31,403 nucleotides of DNA from JBKEDC01 sp047972995 (GTDB lineage Bacteria > Bacteroidota > Bacteroidia > Bacteroidales > Prolixibacteraceae), in NCBI GenBank assembly GCA_047972995.1, contig JBKEBD010000030.1, forward strand, positions 1-31,403, written 5' to 3'. Of the stretch, positions 15,132-23,010 are shown piece by piece. Position 1 is the first letter of the stretch. Each line of letters opens with the position of its first letter. The position numbers were made by a program, and so were the translations under genes. A model generated the notes under the pieces. The model searched no databases, had not been told where the DNA came from, and was given only the letters and a program-made list of their open reading frames with translations.

Positions 15132-15163
15132 AAAAAAAGAGCATTACCATATCGCAATGCTCT
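15132..15163 (-). terminator. Intrinsic terminator of the leucine operon
   Basis: Minus-strand AGAGCATT (15163-15156) pairs with AATGCTCT (15145-15138) across a 10-nt loop and is followed by seven Ts. It lies 28 nt past the leuB stop codon. Confidence 0.88.
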
Positions 15164-15190
15164 ATTCTATAAAATCAAATTAATCTGAAG

Positions 15191-16255
15191 TTAGTTTTTG
15201 GTTATCCAACCGGCAATCCAGTCGCCCACTTCCGAAGTGCCATAAGCTTTGCCTTCAGCAATATCAACTGTTACTACACCTTCATTCATCGAGGCTGCCA
15301 CGGCTTGGCGAATAATGGCGCCTTCTGCCTTCAAGTCGAAAGCATATTCAAACATCATGGCTGCCGATAAGATGGTAGCTATCGGGTTGGCAATGTTCTT
15401 GCCTGCCGCTTGCGGATAGGAACCATGAATGGGCTCGAACACCGAAGTGTGAATGCCCACTGATGCCGATGGCAACAAGCCCAGCGAACCTGTAATTACC
15501 GATGCTTCATCGGTGAGAATATCGCCAAACATATTTTCAGTCACCATTACATCGAAGTTCTTAGGCCACTGAATGATTTGCATTGCGGCATTATCCACAA
15601 ACATATATTCGGTTTTGATGTCGGGGTAGTTTGGTTCCATTTCTTGCGCTACCTCTCGCCAAAGGCGTGAAGTTTCGAGCACATTGGCTTTATCTACTAC
15701 CGTAAGTTTTTTATCTCGCTTGCCAGCGAAATCATACGCCAACTTCAAAATTCGCTCCACTTCTTCGCGTGAATACACGCAATTGTCGAAAGCCGTGTTG
15801 CCACCATCTTTGCGCCCTTTCTCACCGAAATAAATACCACCTGTTAGCTCGCGAATACACATAAAGTTTGCCCCTTCCACTAAATCTCTTCGCAAAGGCG
15901 ACTTGTGCAAAAGCGACTCGAAAGTTTCTACCGGACGAATGTTAGCATACAAGCCTAAGTCCTTACGCATTTTGAGCAGCCCTTGCTCTGGGCGAACAGT
16001 AGCTTTGGGGTTGTTGTCGAATCGAGGATCGCCAATAGCTCCGAAAAGCACGGCATCGGCATTCATGCAGACCTCGTGGGTAGATGTAGGGTAAGGATCG
16101 CCCACAGCATCGATAGCCACAGCTCCCGTAAGTGCGTGCTCGTATTCCAATTCATGATTAAACTTTGATGCCACCGCTTTCACGGCTTTCATCGCTTGAT
16201 CCACAATTTCAGGACCTATGCCGTCGCCGGCTAATACTGCTAATTTTAATTTCAT
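15191..16255 (-). CDS. leuB: 3-Isopropylmalate dehydrogenase
   Basis: LeuB oxidises and decarboxylates 3-isopropylmalate to 4-methyl-2-oxopentanoate with NAD+, the last specific step of leucine synthesis before transamination. The 354-residue protein has the N-terminal AVLAGDGIGPEI, the substrate loop with LLKMRKDLGLYANIRP, IRELTGGIYFGEKG, the catalytic Lys/Asp region VDKANVLETSRLWRE, and YMFVDNAAMQI, MVTENMFGDILTDEAS with the metal aspartates, then EPIHGSYPQAAGKNIANPIA. Length matches the family. It begins 5 nt after the second LeuA-like gene and is the last gene of the operon. A broader substrate range (for example 3-methylmalate in a citramalate route) is possible given its neighbour. Confidence 0.96.
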   Translation of the reverse strand: MKLKLAVLAGDGIGPEIVDQAMKAVKAVASKFNHELEYEHALTGAVAIDAVGDPYPTSTHEVCMNADAVLFGAIGDPRFDNNPKATVRPEQGLLKMRKDLGLYANIRPVETFESLLHKSPLRRDLVEGANFMCIRELTGGIYFGEKGRKDGGNTAFDNCVYSREEVERILKLAYDFAGKRDKKLTVVDKANVLETSRLWREVAQEMEPNYPDIKTEYMFVDNAAMQIIQWPKNFDVMVTENMFGDILTDEASVITGSLGLLPSASVGIHTSVFEPIHGSYPQAAGKNIANPIATILSAAMMFEYAFDLKAEGAIIRQAVAASMNEGVVTVDIAEGKAYGTSEVGDWIAGWITKN

Positions 16256-16260
16256 ATCGT

Positions 16261-17778
16261 TTATTCTATAATATTCAACATTCGTACCGTGGCTTTAATG
16301 GCAGCAACGGTTTGGTCGGGGTCGAGTGCGCGAGTTTTAAACTCACGGTTCAGCATCCACGTGATACTTGTTTCCACCAGGGCATCGGTTTGCCCTCCGG
16401 GCGGAATGCTCACCGAATAATCGATGAGTTCGGGGAAGGGTTTGCCTAGTCGATCGTAAATACTTTCTACGGCATTAACAAAAGCATCATACTGCCCCTC
16501 GCCCGACGAAGATGCTTCAAAAACTTCACCATTAATATTAATACTCACCGTGGCCATCGGCTTAATACCTTTGGCGTGAGTGAGTGCGTAGTTCTCAATC
16601 CACATTTTGGTTTCCACTCCTTCTTGCAGCACATCCGCCACAATGAAAGGGAGGTCGTCCACCGTTACAGATTCCTTTCGGTCGGCAAGCTCAATCACAC
16701 GCTCGGTAACCTGCTTTAGCTGATCGGCGGTTAGCTCTACGCCAATGTCTGCCAAATTGGCTTTAATGTTGGCTTTCCCCGAAGTTTTGCCTAGAGCGTA
16801 ACTTCGAGTTCGTCCGAAACGTTCGGGCAAAAGCGCATTGAAGTAGAGGTTGTTTTTATTGTCGCCATCGGCGTGCACGCCACTGCATTGGGTGAATACA
16901 AACTCGCCAATAATTGGTTTGTTGCTCGGCACTCTGATGCCTGAAAAACTCTCCACAATGCGCGATACCCTTGTGAGCATTCGCTCATTCACTGAGGTTT
17001 CCACATGGGTAAGGTCGTTCACCAAGCCAATGACACTCGAAAGGGGGGCATTGCCTGCACGCTCGCCCAGTCCGTTCACGGTGGTATGAATGCAGCGGAC
17101 GCCTGCTTTGAGTGCTTGAAAGACATTCGCCACAGCCAAATCATAGTCGTTATGGGGGTGAAAGTCGAAGTGCAATTCAGGATAAGCATCTACCACTTCT
17201 TTGCAGAATGAATATGTATCGTCGGGGTTCAGCACGCCGAGCGTGTCGGGGAGCATGAATCGCTGAATGGGCAGCGCGCGCAAGCCCTCTAATAGGAAAT
17301 GCACATAGTTTTTCGAATTTCGCATACCATTCGACCAATCCTCCAAATACACATTCACGATTAAACCGGCTGCCACTGCCGCTTCCACCGCTTGTTTCAC
17401 ATCGGCAAGATGTTCTTCGGGCGTTTTGCGCAGTTGGTGGGTAACGTGGTTAAGCGAACCTTTCGAAAGCAAGTTCAGCACTTTACCGCCTGCACGCTTC
17501 ACCCAATCAATCGAGGTGCCTTTATCCACAAATCCCAAGACCTCCACCCGGTCGGCATAGCCTCTTTCGGCAGCCCAAGCAATAATCGACTTTGCTGCAT
17601 CAAACTCGCCATCGGAAACCCGAGCCGAAGCCACCTCTATGAAGTCCACGCGCACATCGTCGAGCAAGACCTTAGCCACGCTGAGTTTTTCGCTCGCTGC
17701 GAAGGACACTCCCGAAGTTTGCTCCCCATCGCGGAGCGTGGTGTCCATGATTTGTAGTTTGTTCCTCATTTTATTCAA
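16261..17778 (-). CDS. Second 2-isopropylmalate synthase-like enzyme (possible citramalate synthase)
   Basis: This 505-residue member of the LeuA/CimA family condenses acetyl-CoA with a 2-oxo acid. The catalytic TIM barrel shows MDTTLRDGEQTSGVSF, the metal histidines in DFHPHNDYDLAVAN and NGLGERAGNAPL, and CSGVHADGD; a C-terminal LeuA-type regulatory domain covers about 365-505 (GIKPMATVSININGEVFEASS). It differs clearly from the LeuA encoded at the front of the same operon: the segment after the DGEQ motif is TSGVSFAASEKLSVAKVLLDD rather than VPGCQLNTIEKIEVARALE. Two LeuA-type enzymes in one operon suggest that this one uses another substrate, pyruvate (citramalate route to isoleucine) being the best guess. 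It overlaps leuD by 8 nt unless the ATG at 17769 is used. Confidence 0.85.
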   Translation of the reverse strand: MNKMRNKLQIMDTTLRDGEQTSGVSFAASEKLSVAKVLLDDVRVDFIEVASARVSDGEFDAAKSIIAWAAERGYADRVEVLGFVDKGTSIDWVKRAGGKVLNLLSKGSLNHVTHQLRKTPEEHLADVKQAVEAAVAAGLIVNVYLEDWSNGMRNSKNYVHFLLEGLRALPIQRFMLPDTLGVLNPDDTYSFCKEVVDAYPELHFDFHPHNDYDLAVANVFQALKAGVRCIHTTVNGLGERAGNAPLSSVIGLVNDLTHVETSVNERMLTRVSRIVESFSGIRVPSNKPIIGEFVFTQCSGVHADGDNKNNLYFNALLPERFGRTRSYALGKTSGKANIKANLADIGVELTADQLKQVTERVIELADRKESVTVDDLPFIVADVLQEGVETKMWIENYALTHAKGIKPMATVSININGEVFEASSSGEGQYDAFVNAVESIYDRLGKPFPELIDYSVSIPPGGQTDALVETSITWMLNREFKTRALDPDQTVAAIKATVRMLNIIE

Positions 17779-18352
17779 ACGCTTCTATCTCCGCTTTCAT
17801 ATCCACCAGATAGTCGATATCATCGAGTCCGTTTTGAAGGCAATGTTTTTTATAGTCGTTGATTTCAAATGGTTCTTGTTCGCCTGTGGCTGCAATAGTG
17901 AAAGTTTGCGCTTCCAAATCGACTACAAACTGCGCTTGTGCATCGGCTTCAATGGCGGCGAAGATTTTCGCTAGGAAATCTGGGCTCACCACCACAGGAA
18001 GTAGTCCGTTGTTTAGGGCGTTGCCTTTGAAGATGTCGGCAAAGAAGCTCGACACGACCACGCGGAAACCATAGTCGTAAATCGACCATGCAGCGTGTTC
18101 GCGACTTGAGCCGCTACCGAAGTTCTTTGCTCCGATGAGGATATTGCCGCTGTATTTAGCATCATTCAAAGGGAAGTTTGCCACAGGGTTACCTGCTTTG
18201 TCATATCGCCAATCGCGGAAAAGATTATCGCCAAACCCTTTGCGCTCTACCGCTTTGAGGAAGCGTGCAGGGATAATTTGGTCGGTATCAACATTTTCTA
18301 TCGGAAGTGGTACTGCCGATGAAGTTATGGTTGTAAATTTATCGTATGCCAT
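17771..18352 (-). CDS. leuD: 3-Isopropylmalate dehydratase, small subunit
   Basis: LeuD supplies the swivelling domain that completes the active site of isopropylmalate isomerase together with LeuC. The 193-residue protein has VPLPIENVDTDQIIPARFLK, ILIGAKNFGSGSSREHAAWS (the GSGSSREHA substrate loop) and FADIFKGNALNNGLLPVVV, all family hallmarks. Length is typical. It starts 19 nt after the leuC stop and its end touches or overlaps the following synthase gene, indicating translational coupling. Confidence 0.97.
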   Translation of the reverse strand: MAYDKFTTITSSAVPLPIENVDTDQIIPARFLKAVERKGFGDNLFRDWRYDKAGNPVANFPLNDAKYSGNILIGAKNFGSGSSREHAAWSIYDYGFRVVVSSFFADIFKGNALNNGLLPVVVSPDFLAKIFAAIEADAQAQFVVDLEAQTFTIAATGEQEPFEINDYKKHCLQNGLDDIDYLVDMKAEIEAFE

Positions 18353-18358
18353 TTTATA

Positions 18359-18390
18359 GATTCTTGGATTGTTAGCTATTAGATGTTAGA
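18359..18390. repeat. Short 'CTAACAATC'-type repeat at the leuC/leuD junction
   Basis: The junction carries TTGGATTGTTAG (18364-18375) followed by AGATGTTAGA (18381-18390). The same 12-mer recurs exactly at 19814-19825 upstream of leuC, also next to a GATGTT motif. The leuC stop codon and its last few codons lie inside this repeat. Confidence 0.5.
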
Positions 18391-19775
18391 CTTCTTGGGT
18401 CGGTGATTACGCCTGTAATGGCGGCTGCGGCTGCGGTGAGCGGACTAGCCAACATGGTGCGTGCACCGGGACCTTGTCGCCCCTCGAAGTTGCGGTTTGA
18501 CGTGGAAACAGAATACTTGCCGGCGGGGATTTTATCCTCATTCATGGCTAAGCAAGCCGAACAACCGGGCTGACGCAGTTTCATGCCTGCTTCTTCATAG
18601 ATTTTGTCTAATCCTTCGGCAATGATTTGTCGAGCCACACCTTTCGAGCCGGGCACGAGCCACACCACCACATCTTTCGCCTTTTGCTTGCCTTTCACGG
18701 CTTCGGCAAATTGGCGGAAATCTTCTATCCTACCATTGGTGCAACTGCCCACAAACACATAGTCTACTTTCTTGCCCGACATCGCTTCGCCTACTTTGTA
18801 TTCCATATATTCTAGCGACTTCAAATAAGTAGCCTTGTCGGTTCCCTCTAAGCCTTCGCCCGATGGAATCGCATCGACCACCGCCACGCCCATTCCGGGG
18901 TTCGTGCCATAGGTAATCATGGGTTGAATGTCGGCAGCGTCAAATGTCAGTTCGGTGTCGAAGCTTGCGCCTTCATCGGTTTTCAATGTCTTCCAGTAAG
19001 CAAGCTTTTCTTCCCACTCCGCACCCTTAGGCGCGTTGGGGGTTTGCTTCACATAATTGAACGTTGTTTCATCGGGAGCCACCATGCCGCCACGTGCGCC
19101 ACACTCAATGCTCATGTTGCAGAGTGTCATGCGGCCTTCCATGGTAAGTGCTTTCACGGCAGAACCGGCATATTCGATGAAGTGCCCCGTGCCACCGCTA
19201 GTTGAAATCTTTGCTATAATATATAGTGCCATATCTTTAGCGGTTACTCCTGCTCCTAATTCGCCATTCACGGTGATGCGCATGGTTTTTGGTTTGGGCT
19301 GCATGATGCACTGACTGGCAAACACCATTTCAATTTCACTGGTTCCGATGCCGAAGGCAATTGAGCCGAAGGCTCCGTGGGTTGACGTGTGCGAGTCGCC
19401 ACACACGATGGTCATGCCCGGTTGGGTCAAGCCTAGTTCTGGTCCGATAATATGCACCACTCCGTGGGTTTCGGTGCCCAAACCGTGGTGCATGATGCCA
19501 TGTTCGGCACAGTTTGCTTGAAGCGTTTCCAACTGATTGCGTGAAAGTTCTTCCACAACTGTAAGATGTTGATTCTCGGTTGGCACGTTGTGGTCGGGGG
19601 TTGCTGTGGTTTGGTCGGGGCGAAATACTTTCAGCCCACGATTTTTCAATCCTAAGAATGCCACCGGGCTAGTCACTTCATGGATGTAATGACGGTCGAT
19701 ATACAACACATTCGGTCCGCCTTGCACCTGTTTCACCACATGGGCATCGTATATTTTGTCGAAAAGAGTTTTCAT
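18372..19775 (-). CDS. leuC: 3-Isopropylmalate dehydratase, large subunit
   Basis: LeuC is the aconitase-like [4Fe-4S] subunit that isomerises 2-isopropylmalate to 3-isopropylmalate with LeuD. The start is placed at the ATG at 19775 (MKTLFDKIYDAHVV, 467 residues), matching the family; a 25-codon upstream extension reads through an intergenic repeat and is rejected. Landmarks are YIDRHYIHEVTSPVAF, the substrate motif VCGDSHTSTHGAFG, FVGSCTNGRIEDFR with the first cluster cysteine and RQPGCSACLAMNEDKI with the other two, and STSNRNFEGRQGPG. The last residues (RSLTSNS) are encoded within a repeat, so the extreme C terminus has been altered, but all core motifs are intact. Confidence 0.96.
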   Translation of the reverse strand: MKTLFDKIYDAHVVKQVQGGPNVLYIDRHYIHEVTSPVAFLGLKNRGLKVFRPDQTTATPDHNVPTENQHLTVVEELSRNQLETLQANCAEHGIMHHGLGTETHGVVHIIGPELGLTQPGMTIVCGDSHTSTHGAFGSIAFGIGTSEIEMVFASQCIMQPKPKTMRITVNGELGAGVTAKDMALYIIAKISTSGGTGHFIEYAGSAVKALTMEGRMTLCNMSIECGARGGMVAPDETTFNYVKQTPNAPKGAEWEEKLAYWKTLKTDEGASFDTELTFDAADIQPMITYGTNPGMGVAVVDAIPSGEGLEGTDKATYLKSLEYMEYKVGEAMSGKKVDYVFVGSCTNGRIEDFRQFAEAVKGKQKAKDVVVWLVPGSKGVARQIIAEGLDKIYEEAGMKLRQPGCSACLAMNEDKIPAGKYSVSTSNRNFEGRQGPGARTMLASPLTAAAAAITGVITDPRSLTSNS

Positions 19776-19806
19776 GTTTTTATTTTTTTGGGGTATTATT
19801 AGCTTG

Positions 19807-19863
19807 TTAGATGTTGGATTGTTAGACTCTAAGGCTCCAAAATCTAGCAATCTAAAGATCTAA
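19807..19863. repeat. Imperfect inverted repeat in the leuA-leuC spacer
   Basis: The 20 bases 19807-19826 are complementary to 19843-19863 with a few mismatches and one bulge, and they share a 12-mer with the leuC/leuD junction. The mRNA could fold into a hairpin here that affects stability or spacing between leuA and leuC; there is no T run directly behind it. Confidence 0.5.
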
Positions 19864-19872
19864 TATCTAAAT

Positions 19873-21366
19873 TCACATCTTATTCACCGCATCCAAAAAC
19901 GCTTCCACTGAGGCGGTAATGATGTCGGTGTGGGCTGAAAAGCCGTAGTACTTCTTGCCGTCATGGTCGAGTTCCATATGCACCTTTCCGGTGTCGTTGC
20001 TGCCGTGGGTGATGGCTTGAATGAGGAACTCCGACACAGTTACCTTGCGGCTAATAATCTTTTTCACCGCATTGATGGCAGCATCCACCGGACCGTTTCC
20101 TGTGGCGGTAGCATCGAACGTTTCGCCGGCAATGTTTATTTGCACCGAGGCCAAAGGCTTCAACGATTTGCCCGACATCACTTGCAAGTGGGTGAGCGTG
20201 AAGCGGCGTTCTATTTTCTCCACTCCTTCAAGCAATGCCACTACATCATCATCGCTGAAATCTTTTTTCTTGTCTGCCAAGTCGAGGAACTTCGGATAGG
20301 CTGCATCAAGTTGCTCTTTTGTCAACTCATAGCCCAACACCTCTAGACGGTGTTTCAGGGCGGCACGACCGCTGCGAGCCGTCAGCACAATAGCCGATTC
20401 ATTAATACCCACATCGGCAGGGTCGATAATCTCATAAGTTTCACGCTCTTTCAACACCCCATCTTGGTGAATACCCGAGGAGTGTGCAAAGGCATTTCGC
20501 CCCACAATGGCTTTGTTGGGCTGCACGGGCATGTTCATCATATTCGACACCATGCGGCTTGTCTTATAAATCTGCTGCGTGTTGATGCCTGTTTCAATGC
20601 CTAGTTCCTTATAACGCGACTTCAAGGTCATCACCACTTCTTCTAGTGAAGTGTTGCCGGCTCGCTCGCCGATACCATTAATGGTTACTTCGGCTTGGCG
20701 TGCGCCATTAATGATGCCTGCTACCGTGTTGGCAGTTGCCATGCCGAGGTCGTTGTGGCAGTGGGTGGAAATAATTGCTTTATCTACATTGCTCACGTGA
20801 TCCATCAGGTATTTGATTTTCGCACCAAACTCATGCGGCATGGTGTAGCCTGTAGTATCGGGAATGTTAATCACCGTGGCACCTGCCTTGATGACAGCTT
20901 CCACCACGCGTGCTAAATACACATTATCGGTTCGCCCAGCATCTTCGGCATAAAACTCCACATCTTCCACATATCGCTTGGCGTATTTCACCGCACGCAC
21001 TGCACGTTCCACGATTTCATCTTCGTTGGAATTGAGTTTATACTTTATATGGTATGGCGAGGTGCCAATTCCGGTGTGAATCCGTCCACGTTTGGCATAT
21101 TTCAGTGCCTCGACAGCGGCATCAATATCCTTTTCCACGGCACGAGTCAGTGCGCAAATGGTGGGCCAAGTTACAGCCTTCGATATTTCCACCACCGAAT
21201 TGAAATCACCCGGACTGGACACCGGAAACCCTGCCTCAATGACATCCACGCCCAATGCTTCTAGCGCACGTGCCACTTCGATTTTCTCAATCGTGTTCAA
21301 TTGGCAACCGGGCACTTGTTCGCCATCGCGCAAGGTGGTGTCGAAGATGTATAATTTATCACTCAT
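19873..21366 (-). CDS. leuA: 2-Isopropylmalate synthase
   Basis: LeuA condenses acetyl-CoA and 3-methyl-2-oxobutanoate, the committed and feedback-controlled step to leucine. The 497-residue protein starts MSDKLYIFDTTLRDGEQVPG and shows TGIGTSPYHIKYKL, the NIPDTTGYTMPHEF segment, metal histidines in ISTHCHNDLGMATAN, NGIGERAGNTSLEEV, and the flexible-lid region FAHSSGIHQDGVLKE, followed by the C-terminal regulatory domain (about 375-497) that binds leucine. Length equals that of bacterial LeuA of the approximately 500-residue class. It is the first gene of the leu operon and lies downstream of a leader with attenuator features; the gap to the attenuator terminator is about 127 nt and holds copy B of a dispersed repeat. 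Confidence 0.97.
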   Translation of the reverse strand: MSDKLYIFDTTLRDGEQVPGCQLNTIEKIEVARALEALGVDVIEAGFPVSSPGDFNSVVEISKAVTWPTICALTRAVEKDIDAAVEALKYAKRGRIHTGIGTSPYHIKYKLNSNEDEIVERAVRAVKYAKRYVEDVEFYAEDAGRTDNVYLARVVEAVIKAGATVINIPDTTGYTMPHEFGAKIKYLMDHVSNVDKAIISTHCHNDLGMATANTVAGIINGARQAEVTINGIGERAGNTSLEEVVMTLKSRYKELGIETGINTQQIYKTSRMVSNMMNMPVQPNKAIVGRNAFAHSSGIHQDGVLKERETYEIIDPADVGINESAIVLTARSGRAALKHRLEVLGYELTKEQLDAAYPKFLDLADKKKDFSDDDVVALLEGVEKIERRFTLTHLQVMSGKSLKPLASVQINIAGETFDATATGNGPVDAAINAVKKIISRKVTVSEFLIQAITHGSNDTGKVHMELDHDGKKYYGFSAHTDIITASVEAFLDAVNKM

Positions 21367-21397
21367 AAAACTATCCTTTTATATTTTGTTTGTTTTC

Positions 21398-21470
21398 TAA
21401 ATGCAATGCTTCGATTTCGTGGTTACTGAGCGCAGTCGAAGTACTCAATAACCGTACTTCAACTTCGTCT
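21398..21470. repeat. Palindromic extragenic repeat, copy B
   Basis: The block 21398-21433 matches copy A (7763-7798) at 32 of 36 bases. Its internal arms GGTTACTGAG (21421-21430) and CTCAATAACC (21444-21453) pair at nine of ten positions. It lies between the leu attenuator and the leuA start, so it is part of the leuA 5' leader when transcription continues. Confidence 0.7.
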
Positions 21471-21492
21471 GTTTGCCTCATTTTATACATAC

Positions 21493-21522
21493 AAAAAACC
21501 ATTCTCAATAGGAGAATGGTTT
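21493..21522 (-). terminator. Attenuator terminator in the leuA leader
   Basis: Minus-strand AAACCATTCTC (21522-21512) and GAGAATGGTTT (21506-21496) form an 11-bp stem with a 5-nt loop. The run of six Ts (21498-21493) overlaps the base of the stem. There is no complete gene upstream that it would close, only the leader peptide. A segment upstream (21563-21555, GAGAATGGT) is identical to its 3' arm and can pair with the 5' arm instead, giving a mutually exclusive antiterminator. Confidence 0.85.
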
Positions 21523-21567
21523 AAATGCATATTTATCAGTTTAGCATAACACATACCATTCTCACCT

Positions 21568-21639
21568 CTACTCCCGAATCAGGAGCAGAATAATCAGGTT
21601 TGAAATAAATGTGTTAGTCAAAATCATCATCTTTTGCAT
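21568..21639 (-). CDS. Leu/Ile-rich leader peptide of the leucine operon
   Basis: This 23-codon minus-strand frame starts at ATG 21639 and ends at TAG 21570-21568. Residues 15-21 read LIILLLI: four Leu and three Ile codons in a row, then Arg-Glu-stop. The arrangement (leader peptide rich in the regulated amino acid, hairpin over its end, terminator before the first gene) matches classical attenuation of leu and ilv operons in other phyla. If the -7-like box at 21657-21650 is used, the RNA start would be only a few nt before the first ATG, so the in-frame ATG at 21630 may be the real start (20 residues). It is too short to be judged by coding statistics; context is the main support. Confidence 0.75.
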   Translation of the reverse strand: MQKMMILTNTFISNLIILLLIRE

Positions 21640-21657
21640 ATCTATAGTGCAAATATG
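21568..21657 (-). promoter_or_regulatory. Leader region: weak promoter and 1:2 hairpin of the leu attenuator
   Basis: CATATTTG (21657-21650) resembles the TAnnTTTG box with one mismatch; no TTTG is present at the usual distance, so the promoter is tentative. Within the leader peptide, CTGCTCC and GGAGTAG (7 bp with one G-U pair, 7-nt loop, about 21588-21568) form a hairpin over the Leu codons and the stop codon. A ribosome waiting at the Leu codons would open this hairpin and free the downstream antiterminator segment. Confidence 0.6.
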
Positions 21658-21793
21658 ACGATTTAATTTCAAAGCGAAAATTTTTCATCTCATTTTTTGT
21701 TAAAATCAGCATTTCTAGTTACAAAAACTGTCACTTTGCACTGTTTGTTGCAAAATTCATAACGATTATTCTTTTCTACTCCCCACAGCTAGC

Positions 21794-21832
21794 AAAAAAA
21801 AGAAAGTCACACTCGAAATGAGAATGACTTTC
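21794..21832 (-). terminator. Intrinsic terminator after the 22054-22785 gene
   Basis: Minus-strand GAAAGTCA (21832-21825) pairs with TGACTTTC (21809-21802), extended inward by three more pairs after a 2-nt internal mismatch, and is followed by eight Ts. It lies about 220 nt past the preceding stop codon and separates that gene from the leu leader. Confidence 0.88.
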
Positions 21833-22053
21833 GCCTATTTATCTTGTTTTGATGCACACTTCACTTCGTGCGCCTATTGAAATACCATGTTTATACATGT
21901 TCGACCGCCTTTCTTGCAGTCCTCCGAAAAATTGGTTGATTATCTCTTCACAATCAACTGCCCCACGCTGCAAAAGCACTGTTTTCCATAGCTGGCATAA
22001 AAAAAATCATACTGATTAGCCCCCCATTGCTCAAAAAGGACTCCCCAAAAAAA
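21833..22053 (-). ncRNA. Structured 3' region, possible small RNA
   Basis: The 220 nt between the upstream gene and its terminator contain several small stems on the minus strand: GTTGATT/AATCAAC, ACATGT/ACATGG-type, and GCGCAC/GTGTGC. A terminator-capped, hairpin-rich 3' region of this length could be a processed small RNA. I recognise no known RNA family and no internal promoter, so this is only a candidate. An 18-codon frame at 22010-21954 is not supported as a gene. Confidence 0.25.
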
Positions 22054-22785
22054 CTATACTGCCTCCTTTAGCTCCTGAACCACTGCCACTACTGCTCTAT
22101 TCTGACGTATGCTAACCGTTTGATTTGCGTGGTCAACAATCGACTGAACAGTTCTTGAAATCACTTCAAATTCACCACTTTTATGCTCCTGCATAGATTG
22201 CTGATAGGGGAAAAGTTCGTTGTTGATGATTTGCAGAACTTGTCTTTTAACTGTCGACGCATTGTCCATCGTTTTGCGTTCGCCTATCGCCACAGTATAA
22301 TCCGAGCGCTTTTCCATGCAATCTGCTTGCCCCACTTTTAGCTCATCAAACACAGTACCTAGGAAGAGAACCGATCTCAGTAGTTCCTGCATTTCATCCG
22401 TTTCAAAGTCCTCAATTAACGAGGCAATTTGCGAATTCTTTTTGGCGTAGCTAGCCGACAGCAGATGCGAGTAGTATCGGTCGAAAACACTCTTCAACTT
22501 CACGGCTGCTGCCGAAGAGGAGTTCGCTTGCAAAGCAGTCGATGTCAACAGCGCATCAATTTTTTTCATACTCAACATCCGAACTTCGTCGGCTGCTTTC
22601 ATTTGCGAGCGAATCAACTCGCGATTAATCGCGGTGGTCAATTGCTTACCTTTTGCCAATAACTTATCGACAATCAATTTGTAGTCGGGATATTCCGACA
22701 AATCTTTGTTGGCAACATAATTGTCAACCTGGAGGACAAAGTCACTTGCTTCGTCAACTCTCACCGAATTTGATAACTTCCTCAT
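22054..22785 (-). CDS. Helical protein of unknown function (DUF6261-like)
   Basis: The 243-residue product has no signal peptide or membrane segment and is predicted, by its heptad-like spacing of hydrophobic residues, to be nearly all alpha-helical. Recognisable stretches are a charged N terminus (MRKLSNSVRVDEASDFVLQV), a central Ser/Ala-rich turn (TALQANSSSAAAVKL) and a C-terminal VSIRQNRAVVAVVQELKEAV. Such proteins are frequent, multi-copy hypothetical proteins in Bacteroidales, and I believe they fall in DUF6261, from memory and not checked by a search. No function is known. It is apparently monocistronic with its own terminator, divergent from the U32 gene across 562 bases. Confidence 0.75.
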   Translation of the reverse strand: MRKLSNSVRVDEASDFVLQVDNYVANKDLSEYPDYKLIVDKLLAKGKQLTTAINRELIRSQMKAADEVRMLSMKKIDALLTSTALQANSSSAAAVKLKSVFDRYYSHLLSASYAKKNSQIASLIEDFETDEMQELLRSVLFLGTVFDELKVGQADCMEKRSDYTVAIGERKTMDNASTVKRQVLQIINNELFPYQQSMQEHKSGEFEVISRTVQSIVDHANQTVSIRQNRAVVAVVQELKEAV

Positions 22786-23010
22786 TTAATAAAAGGTTTT
22801 AAATTATTTTTATAAGCATCGCTTTTTTAGGATACTCTGTTAAAAAACATTACAAACAGAGCTATAAATGTGTAATTTTGTTATTTTTTGTCATGTTGTT
22901 GTAAAAAAATACACTCCTATTCCTTCCTTCATCCCTTTTGTCACAACTTTGTGCGACAAGATGACACAAACACCTTTCCTCGCCTACCTCGCCTCTGGTC
23001 AGAAAGATAC

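Noticed and set aside
18372..19850. 492-residue version of LeuC
   Set aside because: The 25 extra N-terminal residues are encoded by the intergenic inverted repeat; LeuC proteins begin with the MKTLFDKIYDAHVV-type segment.
21954..22010. 18-codon frame in the 3' region after the 22054 gene as a second attenuator leader peptide
   Set aside because: It has no run of one amino acid and the terminator behind it is far away with no competing structure; it also follows a gene rather than preceding one.
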